NCBI RefSeq assembly: GCF_030852425.1 | Contig: NZ_NSDM01000009.1 | Span: forward strand, 124,001-188,000 | Direction: 5' to 3' | DNA length: 64,000 nucleotides | Source: Saccharothrix longispora | GTDB lineage: Bacteria; Actinomycetota; Actinomycetes; Mycobacteriales; Pseudonocardiaceae | In this document: piece after piece, positions 33,067 to 60,346 of the stretch | Numbering within the stretch: the stretch's first letter is position 1 | Layout of the letters: each line of letters begins with the position of its first letter | Position numbers and translations under genes: made by a program | The notes under the pieces: model-generated | Told to the model about the DNA's origin: nothing | Databases searched by the model: none | The model's input: the letters and a program-made list of their open reading frames with translations, nothing else

Positions 33067-33576
33067 ATGAGCGGACACCTCGACCGCGTCGCCCGCATCC
33101 AGGCCGAGTGGGCGCGCGAACGACCCGACCTCGACGTCACGCCGCAGGGCGTCATCGGCCGGCTGCACCGGCTGGCGGCCGTGCTGACCGAGCAGCTCAC
33201 CGTCGTCTACCGGCGGCACGGCCTGGGGGAGGGCGAGTTCGACGTGCTCGCCGCGCTGCGCCGCGCGGGCGCGCCCTACGAGCGGGCGCCGGGCGAACTG
33301 GCGCAGCACACCATGGTCACCACCGGCGCGATCACCAAGCGCATCGACCGCCTGGAGCGCGACGGCCTGGTGGCCCGCCGCCCGGCGCGGGACGACGGCC
33401 GGCGGCGCGTGGTCGCGCTGACCGAGGCGGGCAGGCGCGTGATCGACCAGGCGTTCACCGAGCACATGGCCAACGAGCGCCGGCTGCTCGACGTGCTGGA
33501 CGCGGACGAGGCCGCTCGGCTGGAGCAGTTGCTGACCGCGTGGCTGGCCCGCGTCGAGCCGCCGCGGCCCGGGTGA
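33067..33576 (+). CDS. MarR-family regulator
   Basis: A 169-residue winged-helix repressor. Segment GEFDVLAALRRAGAPYERAPGELAQHTMVTTGAITKRIDRLERDGLV gives the HTH, and RRPARDDGRRRVVALTEAGRRVID the wing. N- and C-terminal helices make the dimer interface. Its position opposite the EamA transporter and the twin operators indicate that it controls that transporter and itself in response to a small compound. Confidence 0.94.
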   Translation: MSGHLDRVARIQAEWARERPDLDVTPQGVIGRLHRLAAVLTEQLTVVYRRHGLGEGEFDVLAALRRAGAPYERAPGELAQHTMVTTGAITKRIDRLERDGLVARRPARDDGRRRVVALTEAGRRVIDQAFTEHMANERRLLDVLDADEAARLEQLLTAWLARVEPPRPG

Positions 33577-33669
33577 CGCCCCGCTTCCGAACCCACCGGG
33601 GCATCCGCCATGATCGGGTGGACCAGGCTCGTCCGCCCGAGCCGCCGCGCGCCCCGGTGGAGGAACGGC

Positions 33670-34833
33670 GTGAGCGTTGACCGGTCGGAGGTCCCGGGCG
33701 ACCTGCGGATGGCGCGCGCCCTCGGTCCCGTGCTCGTCGCGTCGGCCGTGCTGCTGCTGCCGTTCACCGTGTTCAGCACGTTCCTGGTGCCCATCGCGGA
33801 GACCACCGGCGGCGGCGTGGCGGTGGTCGGCGGGCTGCGCGGGCTCGGCGGACTGGCCGCGCTGGTGGTGGGCGCCGCGCTGGCGCCGCTGCTCGACCGG
33901 GTGCCCCGGCTGTGGGCGGCGGCGGGCGGTCTCGTGCTGCTCGCGGTCGGCTCGCTGATCGGCGCGATCGCCGAGTTCGCCGCCGTGGTGGTGTTCTGCC
34001 TGGTGATCGGGGCGGCCATGGCGGTGCTCGGTCCCGCGCTCGGCGCGGCGGCGGCCGACCGGTTCGACGGACCGGCCGCCGGGCGGGCCGCGACGCTGGT
34101 CACCGCCACCCAGTCGCTGACCGCGATGCTCGCCGCGCCCGCCGTGGCGCTGCCCGCCCTGCTGTGGGGGTGGCGCGGCGACCTGGTGGCCATCGCGGTG
34201 GTCGCCGTCGTGCTCGCCGTCGTCCTGGCCCGCCTGCCCGCCGCGCCGGCGCCTGCCCCCGAACGGGTGGGCTACCTGGCCGCGTTCCGGGCGCTGACCC
34301 ACGTGCGCCCGCTGCTCGCCGCCGCGCTGCTGCGCACCGCCGCGTTCATGGGCTACCTGTCCTACCTGGCCGCGTTCCACGACGAGCGGTTCGACCTGGC
34401 GCCGGGACCGTTCGCGCTGGTGTGGACGCTCAGCGGCACGTCGTTCTTCCTCGGCAACCTGCTGTCGGGCCGGTACGTCGGCGCGGGCCGCGTGCGGGCC
34501 CGGCCGGTGCTGCTGTCCGCCCTGGCGTGCGCCCTGGTGGCGGTGGTGGCGATCTTCCACGTCCCCGCCCGGGTGCTCGCGCTCGTGCTCACCGCCGTCC
34601 TCGGCGCGAGCCACGCCACCGCCGCCGCGTGCCTCGTCGCGCTGCTCGTCGACCGCGCGGGCACGTCGCGCGGTGCGGCCCTCGGGGTGCACGGCGCGGC
34701 CATGAGCGTCGGCACGTTCGCGGGCGCGGCGGCCGGCGGCGTCGGGCTCGGCGTCGCCGGGTTCACCGGCGCGGCGGTGGCGTTCGGCGTGCTCACGGCG
34801 GCGGCGGTGGTCGTCGCGCTGCGGCTCAGCTGA
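33670..34833 (+). CDS. MFS transporter
   Basis: A 387-residue membrane protein with about twelve helices. The loop between helices 2 and 3 is short (APLLDRVPRLWAAAGG) and is a weak form of the MFS signature. It is rich in Ala/Val/Leu as typical of drug-export-like MFS proteins. GTG 33670 follows GGAGG with good spacing; an ATG at 33610 in frame would add 20 Arg-rich residues. Its end overlaps the convergent SDR gene by 8 bases. Substrate unknown. Confidence 0.88.
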   Translation: MSVDRSEVPGDLRMARALGPVLVASAVLLLPFTVFSTFLVPIAETTGGGVAVVGGLRGLGGLAALVVGAALAPLLDRVPRLWAAAGGLVLLAVGSLIGAIAEFAAVVVFCLVIGAAMAVLGPALGAAAADRFDGPAAGRAATLVTATQSLTAMLAAPAVALPALLWGWRGDLVAIAVVAVVLAVVLARLPAAPAPAPERVGYLAAFRALTHVRPLLAAALLRTAAFMGYLSYLAAFHDERFDLAPGPFALVWTLSGTSFFLGNLLSGRYVGAGRVRARPVLLSALACALVAVVAIFHVPARVLALVLTAVLGASHATAAACLVALLVDRAGTSRGAALGVHGAAMSVGTFAGAAAGGVGLGVAGFTGAAVAFGVLTAAAVVVALRLS

Positions 34834-35875
34834 GCCGCTGCCCGCCCATCCCGCGCAGCCGGTCCCGGCGCAGGACCGGGCTGCCGCCCTCCGCGCCGTC
34901 AGCCAGCCCGCGCAGCTGCTCGCGGGCGGCGTCGGTGCCGCCGACCCGGGGTTCCCAGCCGAGTTCGTCGAGTGCGCGCGTGCTGTCCACGACGGGGGAG
35001 CGCATGCCGACGTCGAACCAGCCCGGCGACGCGCGGAGCAGCCGCAGCCGCCACAGCGCGCCCACGGCCGCCCGGACGAGCGAGGGCGGCACGGGCAGCG
35101 CCCGCGCCCCGACGAGGGCGGCGAGGTCGTCGGCGGTGACGGTCGGCCCGGCGGCCAGGTTGAACGCGCCGCTCGCCCGCGTCCGCAGCACGCGCACCAC
35201 CGCGTCGCCCACGTCGTCGGCGTGCACGAACCGCACCCGCAGGCCGGCCGGCAGCGGCAGCACGGGCAGCGCGCCGCGCTCCACCAGCCGGATCAGCCAC
35301 CGCGGCACGAGCGGGTCGAAGAACAGCGCGCGGAAACTCTCCGACGCGTCGCGCTGCGCCACCAGCGTCGGCCGCAGCACCGCCACCGCCATCTGCGGGT
35401 TCTCGGCGGCGAACCGGCGCAGCTCCGCCTCCACCTCCGCCTTGCCCTGGCCGTACACGGAACCGGGCACGCCGGTCGCGGGCCACCGCTCGTCCACCGG
35501 CTCCTCGCCCGCCGGGCCGTACACGGCGATCGACGACGTGTGCACCACGTGCGGCACGCCCGCCCGCCGCGCCGCGTCGAACACGCCCAGCGTGCCCGCG
35601 TAGTTGGTGCGGTGCAGAAACCCGGCGTCGCGCAGCGGCTGGAACGCCCACACCGTGTGCACGACCGCGTCCGCGCCCGGCAGCACCTCGTCGAGCACCG
35701 CCCGCGACCGGCTGTCGGCCAGGTCGCACCGGTGCCAGACGACGCCGTCGTACGGGGGCACGGGGTCCGGTGGGCGCCGGCACAGCCCCACCACCTCGTG
35801 CCCGCCCTCGGCGGCCAGGGCGCGCAGCACGCCCGTCCCGACGTTGCCCGATGCTCCGGTGATCACGATCCTCAC
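34826..35875 (-). CDS. NAD-dependent epimerase/dehydratase family protein (extended SDR)
   Basis: A 349-residue enzyme. The nucleotide-binding motif TGASGNVGTGVL lies at residues 6-17. The active site has HTSSIAVYGP (Ser) and VYGQGKAEVEAELR (Tyr and Lys). The family of UDP-glucose 4-epimerase-like proteins with unknown substrate fits best. It ends with DSTRALDELGWEPR, typical of the substrate-binding end. ATG 35875 is the only good start. It overlaps the MFS gene end by 8 bases. Confidence 0.9.
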   Translation of the reverse strand: MRIVITGASGNVGTGVLRALAAEGGHEVVGLCRRPPDPVPPYDGVVWHRCDLADSRSRAVLDEVLPGADAVVHTVWAFQPLRDAGFLHRTNYAGTLGVFDAARRAGVPHVVHTSSIAVYGPAGEEPVDERWPATGVPGSVYGQGKAEVEAELRRFAAENPQMAVAVLRPTLVAQRDASESFRALFFDPLVPRWLIRLVERGALPVLPLPAGLRVRFVHADDVGDAVVRVLRTRASGAFNLAAGPTVTADDLAALVGARALPVPPSLVRAAVGALWRLRLLRASPGWFDVGMRSPVVDSTRALDELGWEPRVGGTDAAREQLRGLADGAEGGSPVLRRDRLRGMGGQRLS

Positions 35876-35909
35876 GGCGGCGGAGTACCCCGTCCGGACG
35901 CGTCCACCC

Positions 35910-36566
35910 TCAACTCACCGGATCGAGGACGACCACGCCCCGGCGGCGGCCACCGCCGGAGGGCACCTCCACCACCTCGGAGTGCCGCACCAGCTGCTCG
36001 CCGGCCCGCCGGTAGAACCGCAGCTGCGTGCGCCGGCCGACCCACCGCCAGCCGAACCGCATCCACCACGGCGCGCGCGGGTGCAGCTGGGAGTAGCCGC
36101 GCGCCACGAACTCCACCTCGCCCGACCCGTGGTGCTTGACCAGCTCGTAGTCGACGCGACCGCGTTCCAGGTGCCCGCGCAGCGTCTCGTAGCTCCAGCC
36201 CCACGTCGTCCGCGCGTCGTCCGCGTCGTCCCGCACGGCCGTGATCCGCACGCCCATCAGGAACCGCAGCCCCGGCAGGCGGGCCTCCAGCAGCACGTCG
36301 CGCCCGAGCAGCGCCGAACCGCGCGCGTAGTGGCCGCGCACCACCTCCGGCGGCGTGAACCCGTACTCCTCGACCACCTCGCGGGCGCGCGACCACAGCC
36401 CGCCGTCCTCCGGCGGCCCCGCCGCCTCGTGCCCCAGCACCCGCCGGTGCACGTCGAACACCCACCCGTCCGGACCCACCTCGGCCGGCTCGTAGTTCAG
36501 CTCCCGCCCGCGCAACGACCGCAGCGCGGCCACCACGTCCGACTTCCCGGCCCACCTCACCGGCAC
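35910..36566 (-). CDS. DUF1990 family protein
   Basis: A 218-residue protein. Typical segments are LRGRELNYEPAEVG, DGWVFDVHRRVLGHE, GFTPPEVVRGHYARGSALLGRDVLLEARLPGLRFLMGVRI, TTWGWSYETLRGHLERGRVDYEL and FVARGYSQLHPRAPWWMRFG. These match DUF1990 as I know it, a family with no defined reaction. GTG 36566 follows GGAGGT by 6-7 bases; a second GTG 6 bases later is possible. Divergent from the DUF6292-like gene. Confidence 0.85.
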   Translation of the reverse strand: MPVRWAGKSDVVAALRSLRGRELNYEPAEVGPDGWVFDVHRRVLGHEAAGPPEDGGLWSRAREVVEEYGFTPPEVVRGHYARGSALLGRDVLLEARLPGLRFLMGVRITAVRDDADDARTTWGWSYETLRGHLERGRVDYELVKHHGSGEVEFVARGYSQLHPRAPWWMRFGWRWVGRRTQLRFYRRAGEQLVRHSEVVEVPSGGGRRRGVVVLDPVS

Positions 36567-36665
36567 GGCGCCACCTCCGCCTCGCGGGTTGCCGGGGAAG
36601 TTGCCCCGAAACCGCGTTTGGCGTCGGGAAACGCGGGTAGTCGGCGAGACGAGGAGGTGGGCGAC

Positions 36666-37082
36666 GTGCGCGAACAGGAGTCCGACTTCGACGACGCGTC
36701 CGTGCTCGGCCTCCAGCGGTACGTGCGGGCCGTGGCCGCCGAACTGGGCGTCACGGGCGAGTGCTCGTACGTCGAACCCGGTCCGCCGGCGGGCGCCTAC
36801 CTCGCGGTGGAGGGGCACGCGCCGACGTTCCCCGGCCGCGACATCGCGCTGGTGTGGGACGAGGAGCGGGGCTGGGCGGTCGCCGTGGAGACGCGGGCCG
36901 GCGACGACCTCGCCGTGCTCGCCCACATCGGCGGCGAAGTGCTGCCGAGGCCGGCCGCCGTGCGCGAGTTCGTGGCGTCGGTGCTGCGCGGCGAGCACCC
37001 CGGCGACCCGCGCCCGATCCGGCTGCGCACGGTGGGGGCGGACGACGACCTGCTGACCAGGCTGAGCGGTTACCCGGCCTGA
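36666..37082 (+). CDS. DUF6292-like small protein
   Basis: A 138-residue soluble protein. It shows LGLQRYVRAVAAELGV, GAYLAVEGHAPTFPGRDIALVWDEERGWAVAVETRAGDDLAVLAHIGGEVLPRPAAVREFVASVL in shorter conserved blocks, which resemble the DUF6292 family known from Pseudonocardiales. Function unknown. GTG 36666 follows GAGGAGG. Convergent with the glycosyltransferase, 7 bases between stops. Confidence 0.75.
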   Translation: MREQESDFDDASVLGLQRYVRAVAAELGVTGECSYVEPGPPAGAYLAVEGHAPTFPGRDIALVWDEERGWAVAVETRAGDDLAVLAHIGGEVLPRPAAVREFVASVLRGEHPGDPRPIRLRTVGADDDLLTRLSGYPA

Positions 37083-37089
37083 ACGGGGC

Positions 37090-38268
37090 CTACCCGTCCT
37101 GGCCCGGTGTGTCGAGCACGCTGTCCGACCTCCCGGCCGCCCGGAAGTACGCGCGGACCGTCTCGCGGGCGATCCGGCGCACGTCGTAGCGAGACTCGGC
37201 CCGGTCGGTGCCCGCCGTGCCGTGGGCGTCCCGGCGCGCCGCGTCGGCCAGCAGCGGGCGCAGGGTGCGGGCCAGGGCGTCCGCGTCGCGCGGCGGCACG
37301 AGGACCCCGGTGACGCCGTCCACGACCACGTCCGTCAGCCCGCCGACGGAGACGGCGACCACCGGCAGCCCGCACGCCATCGCCTCCAGCGGCAGCGCGC
37401 GGGTCGCGCCGTCCCACGCGGTGCACAGCGCCAGGTCGGCGGAGCGCAGCAGCGCGGGCAGCGCGGCCCTCGACACCCGGCCGACGAGCCGCACGCGGTC
37501 GGACACGTCCACCTCGCGGGCGTGCTCGCGCAACCGGTGCACCTCGTCGGGGCTGCCGCCCAGGACGACCAGTTCGGCGTCCCACACCGAGTGCAGGGCG
37601 CTGATCGGCTCCTCGGCGCCGGTCGAGGGCGCGATGATCCGGTGCGAGGACCCCCGGGACAGCCGCGGGCCGTCCGGGGTGAACCGCCGCACGTCCACGG
37701 CCGGCGGCACCACCGTGATCCGGGACCGGGCCACGCCCAGGCGCACCAGGTCGAGCACCTCGGCGCTGGACGCCGCCAGCACGCCCGCCGCCTCGCGGCC
37801 TATCAGCCGTTCGGCCGACACCCGCTGGGACGGCACGGTGGTCGGCCCGCCGCGCCGCTCGACCCCGCCCAGGTCGTAGAAGGTCTGCACGACCGGCACG
37901 TCCAGTCGGCGCGCCGCGAGCACCCCGGCCAGGCCGGACGTCCACGAGTGGCAGTGCACCACGTCCGGCGGGTCGGCCCGCCACCACCCGCGCAGCACCC
38001 GGGTGAAGTCCTCCAGGTGCGGCAGCAGCTCGTCCTCCGGGGTGGTGGACGGCGGCCCGGCCGCGACGGTGTGCACGACGAAGCCCTGCTCGGTGCGCAC
38101 CACCTCCGGCTGCCGGGCCGAGTCGCGCCGGGTGTGCACCACCACCTCGTCGCCGCGCGCCGCGAGCGCGCCGGCCAGCTCGGCCACGTGCACGTCCTGC
38201 CCACCCGCTTCGGCGTCCGCCAGCACGGCCAGCGGGTTGGCGTGCGCCGACACCATGGCGATCTTCAC
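37090..38268 (-). CDS. Glycosyltransferase family 4-like (GT-B fold)
   Basis: A 392-residue cytoplasmic transferase. The N-terminal half has [32 protein letters not shown] and [22 protein letters not shown]. The C-terminal half binds the nucleotide sugar: [63 protein letters not shown] in blocks. In this last part the EX7E element of GT4 is not intact: the second Glu is seen in LEAMACG but the first is not clear. Donor and acceptor unknown. GTG 38268 follows GGAGG. Confidence 0.88.
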   Translation of the reverse strand: [392 protein letters not shown]

Positions 38269-38389
38269 GAGCTCGGCCTCCAGCCGCACGACGACGAGCG
38301 TCAGGCCGGCTGTGGTCTCAACCCCTGTCCAGCACCGTACAAGCAATCGGCGGGCACGACGGGGTGAAATTCCGGTGCGGTGAACGGGT

Positions 38390-38395
38390 TACGGT
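38390..38395 (+). promoter_or_regulatory. -10 element (TACGGT), leaderless start
   Basis: TACGGT lies 6 bases before ATG 38402 with no Shine-Dalgarno. Confidence 0.45.
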
Positions 38396-38401
38396 TGGGC
38401 C

Positions 38402-38893
38402 ATGCGTGTCGTCGTGCTGTCGGACACCCACGCGCCGAGGCGCTGGAAGTCCTGCCCGCCCGCCGTGGCGGAACACCTGCGCCACGCGGACGCGATCCTG
38501 CACGCGGGCGACGTCTGCGTGGCCCCGGTGCTGGACGAGCTGGCGCAGTACGCGCCGGTCACCGCCGTGCGCGGCAACAACGACGGCCCGGACGTGGCCG
38601 CCTGGGGCGCGCCGGACACCGTCGAGCTCGACCTGGCCGGGCTGCGGGTGGCGATGGTCCACGACAGCGGGCAGGCGACCGGGCGCACCGCGCGGATGCG
38701 CCGCCGGTTCCCGGACGCGGACCTCGTGGTCTTCGGCCACTCGCACATCCCCCTGGACCTCACCGGCGACGGCGTGCGGGTGTTCAACCCCGGTTCCCCC
38801 ACGGACCGCCGCCGCCAACCGCACGGCACGATCGGGTTGCTCGACGTCGCGGACGGCGTGCTCCTCGACGCGCGCATCGTCGACGTCACCTGA
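38402..38893 (+). CDS. Metallophosphoesterase, YfcE/MJ0936 type
   Basis: A 163-residue dimetal phosphodiesterase. Motifs in order: VLSDTHAPR, LHAGDVC, RGNNDGPD, VHDSG (normally VHG or GH) and VFGHSHIP; these supply the metal ligands. Substrate is unknown; relatives cleave model phosphodiesters. It may be cotranscribed with the chromate transporter 31 bases downstream. Confidence 0.92.
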   Translation: MRVVVLSDTHAPRRWKSCPPAVAEHLRHADAILHAGDVCVAPVLDELAQYAPVTAVRGNNDGPDVAAWGAPDTVELDLAGLRVAMVHDSGQATGRTARMRRRFPDADLVVFGHSHIPLDLTGDGVRVFNPGSPTDRRRQPHGTIGLLDVADGVLLDARIVDVT

Positions 38894-38924
38894 ACAGGGA
38901 CGCCCGGTCGGGGAGGGAACGCAC

Positions 38925-40052
38925 GTGACGAGGGTCGGCCTGGGCGCGATCGCCCGGGAGTGGGGGCGCATCGGGTGCGTCGGCTTCGGCGGACCGCCCG
39001 CGCACGTCGCGCTGCTGCGCGACCTGTGCGTGACCCGGCGGGGGTGGCTCACCGAGCGGGAGTTCGAGGACGGCGTCGCGGTGACCAACCTGCTGCCCGG
39101 ACCGGCCTCCACGCAGCTCGCGATCCTGTGCGCGTGGCGGCTGCGCGGCGTGGCCGGCGCGGTGCTCGGCGGGGTGTGCTTCATCGTGCCGGGCCTGGTG
39201 CTGATCCTCGCGCTCGCCGCGCTGTTCCTCGCCGACGACGCGCCGGCGTGGGTGCTCGGCGCCGCGGCCGGCGCGGGCGCGGCGGTGCCCGCGGTCGCGG
39301 TGCACGCGGCGTGGGGACTCGTCCCGGGCAGTTGGCGCCGGGCGGCGGACGGGCGGGCTGCCCGGTCGCGCTGGGCGCTCTACCTGGTGGTCGGCGGGGT
39401 GGCGGCGGCGGTCACCGGGCCGTGGCTGGTGCTGGTGCTCCTGGTGGCGGGGACGGTGGAGGTCGGCGCCCGGACGTCGGACGGGGACCGGCGCACGGCG
39501 TGGCCCGTCGTGCTCGCGCTGCCCGCGGTCGGCGGCGGGTTCGGCGCGGTCGCCTGGGTGGCGGCGAAGGTGGGCGCGCTCTCGTACGGCGGCGGCTTCG
39601 TGATCATCCCGATGATGCGCCAGGACGCCGTGCACACCTACGGGTGGATGACGGACGCCCAGTTCCTCAACGCGGTGGCGCTGGGCCAGATCACACCGGG
39701 TCCGGTCGTGCAGACCGTCGCGGTCGTCGGCTACGCCGCCGCCGGGCTCGGCGGCGGGCTGCTGGCCGCGTTCGTCGCGTTCGCGCCGTCCTTCGCGATG
39801 GTCGTCGCGGTCGGGCCGAGGCTGGAGCGGCTGCGGGACGACGCGCGGGCGCAGGCGTTCCTGACCGGCGCCGGCGCCGCCGCGATCGGGGCGATCGGCG
39901 GGTCGACCGTCCCGCTGGCCTGGTCGCTGCACCAGCCGTGGCAGTTCGCGGTGCTGGGCGCGGCCCTGCTGTGGCTGCTCGCCCTCAAGCGGGGCGTGGT
40001 GAGCGCCCTGCTGGTCTCCGGCGCGGTGGGCGTGCTGGTCGCCGTCCTCTGA
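38925..40052 (+). CDS. chrA: Chromate transporter, ChrA (CHR) family, two-domain
   Basis: A 375-residue membrane protein with two CHR halves. The first has the motif GCVGFGGPPAHVALLRD, then TNLLPGPASTQLAI. The second has VGALSYGGGFVIIPMMRQD, then VALGQITPGPVVQTVAVVGYAAAG. Both conserved FGGP and PGP motifs are present. Members export chromate; other oxyanions are possible. GTG 38925 follows GGGAGGG. It ends 36 bases before the NRPS operon, in convergent orientation; the short spacer has only a weak 7-bp repeat (GACCGGC/GCCGGTC). Confidence 0.9.
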   Translation: MTRVGLGAIAREWGRIGCVGFGGPPAHVALLRDLCVTRRGWLTEREFEDGVAVTNLLPGPASTQLAILCAWRLRGVAGAVLGGVCFIVPGLVLILALAALFLADDAPAWVLGAAAGAGAAVPAVAVHAAWGLVPGSWRRAADGRAARSRWALYLVVGGVAAAVTGPWLVLVLLVAGTVEVGARTSDGDRRTAWPVVLALPAVGGGFGAVAWVAAKVGALSYGGGFVIIPMMRQDAVHTYGWMTDAQFLNAVALGQITPGPVVQTVAVVGYAAAGLGGGLLAAFVAFAPSFAMVVAVGPRLERLRDDARAQAFLTGAGAAAIGAIGGSTVPLAWSLHQPWQFAVLGAALLWLLALKRGVVSALLVSGAVGVLVAVL

Positions 40053-40088
40053 CGACGACCGGCACACCCCCACCGGATCGGCGGCCGG

Positions 40089-40280
40089 TCAGCCCATCGC
40101 CGCGCGCAGCGAGGCCGGGCGCATGTCCGTCCACACCCGGTCCACGTGCGCCGAGCACTCGTCCTTGGTGCCCTTGGTGCCCTCGAAGCGCCACCCGGCG
40201 GGCACGTCGTGGTGCGCGGGCCACAGCGAGTACTGGCCCTCGTCGTTCACGAGCACCTGGTAGCTGATGTCGTCCCTCAT
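40089..40280 (-). CDS. MbtH-like protein
   Basis: A 63-residue cytoplasmic partner that binds NRPS adenylation domains and keeps them soluble and active. The family block YQVLVNDEGQYSLWPAHHDVPAGW and the end VDRVWTDMRPASL are clear. ATG 40280 follows GGAGAAGG and overlaps the MFS gene stop by 4 bases (ATGA). It is the last gene of the NRPS operon. Confidence 0.96.
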   Translation of the reverse strand: MRDDISYQVLVNDEGQYSLWPAHHDVPAGWRFEGTKGTKDECSAHVDRVWTDMRPASLRAAMG

Positions 40281-41496
40281 GCGTCCTTCTCCTCCGTGAC
40301 TGGAACCGCTCCGTACCCGCGCAAGGTCGGGTTGACCGTGACGACCACGGTGATCAACAGGATGCCCACCGCGCACACCGCGACCGCGGTGCGCGCCGAC
40401 AGGACTTCGGTCAGCAGGCCGCCGACCAGGGGCCCCAGCGTCCCCGCCAACCCGATGACGACCGCCATCACGCCGCTCAGCCGTCCGCGCAGCGCGTCCG
40501 GGGTGAGCAGCAGCTGGTGCGTGCCGATCGTCGTGTTGGCGGTGGGCGCCAGGAACGTCATCAGGGCGAACAGGCCGCCCAGCAGGAAGGGCGAGTCGAC
40601 CAGCAGGGCCACCGGGGTGAGCAGGGCCAGCACCCAGAACACCGAGGCGATCGACCGGAACGGCCCGAGCGCCCGGTGCAGCCACGGCGCGGCCAGCGCG
40701 CCCAGCACGCCCCCGACGCCGAGCATCGCGGCCATCACCCCGATCGCGGCCGACGACGCGCCGCCGCGCTGCACCAGGACGATCACCACCAGGTAGAACG
40801 CGGTGAAGAACAGGTTCAGCACCACCGCGCACAGCGCCGTCACCCGGATCTCGGCGCGCGACCACACCCACTTCAGCCCCTCGCCGATCTCCCGCACCAT
40901 GTGCGGCCGCGCCACGACCCGCTCGCTCGGCGGCACCCGCATGAACAGCAGCGCCACGAACGCCACCACGTGCGTCACCATGTCCACCAGGAAGGGCAGC
41001 CACCGCGTGACCGCGAACAGCAGGCCGCCCAGCGCGGTGCCGGACATCTGGCCGAGTGAGGAGCGCGCGGTGTTGAGCGCCACCGCCGTCCCGAGCTGCG
41101 ACTCCGGCACGAGCCGCGCCAGGCTGGCGTCCTCGGCAGGCTCGAACAGCGCCCGGCACACGCCGAGCACCACGGCCACGGTGACCATGTGCGCCACCGT
41201 GACCGTGCCCGTCCACACGCTCGCCACGAGCCCGCCGAGCGCCAACACCCGTGCCGCCTCGCAGCACAGCATGATCCTCCGCCGGTCCCACCGGTCGGCC
41301 AGCGCGCCCGCCGGCAGCCCGGCGACGAGCTGCGCGGCGGCGTCCGCGGCCAGCACCAGGCCGGACATGGCGGGCGACCCGGTGACCGCGAGCACCAGCA
41401 GGGGGAACGCGATCATCGAGGCGCTGAACCCCACCTCGGCCAGCGCCTGACCGCCCCACAGCAGGGTGAAGTTCCGGTTCCGCGCCAACGACGTCG

Positions 41497-41500
<4 letters not shown>
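40277..41500 (-). CDS. MFS exporter of the NRPS operon
   Basis: A 407-residue membrane protein with about twelve helices and the opening [21 protein letters not shown] typical of MFS_3/enterobactin-exporter-like proteins ([25 protein letters not shown] contains the loop 2-3 signature). Its GTG start overlaps the NRPS stop by 4 bases, so it is translated with the synthetase. The likely role is export of the peptide product and self-protection. Confidence 0.93.
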
Positions 41501-60339
<18,839 letters not shown>

Positions 60340-60346
60340 CGGGCGG

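Noticed and set aside
40053-40090. Terminator between chrA and mbtH (GACCGGC ... GCCGGTC)
   Set aside because: Only 7 bp with a 20-base loop overlapping the mbtH stop; too weak to call.
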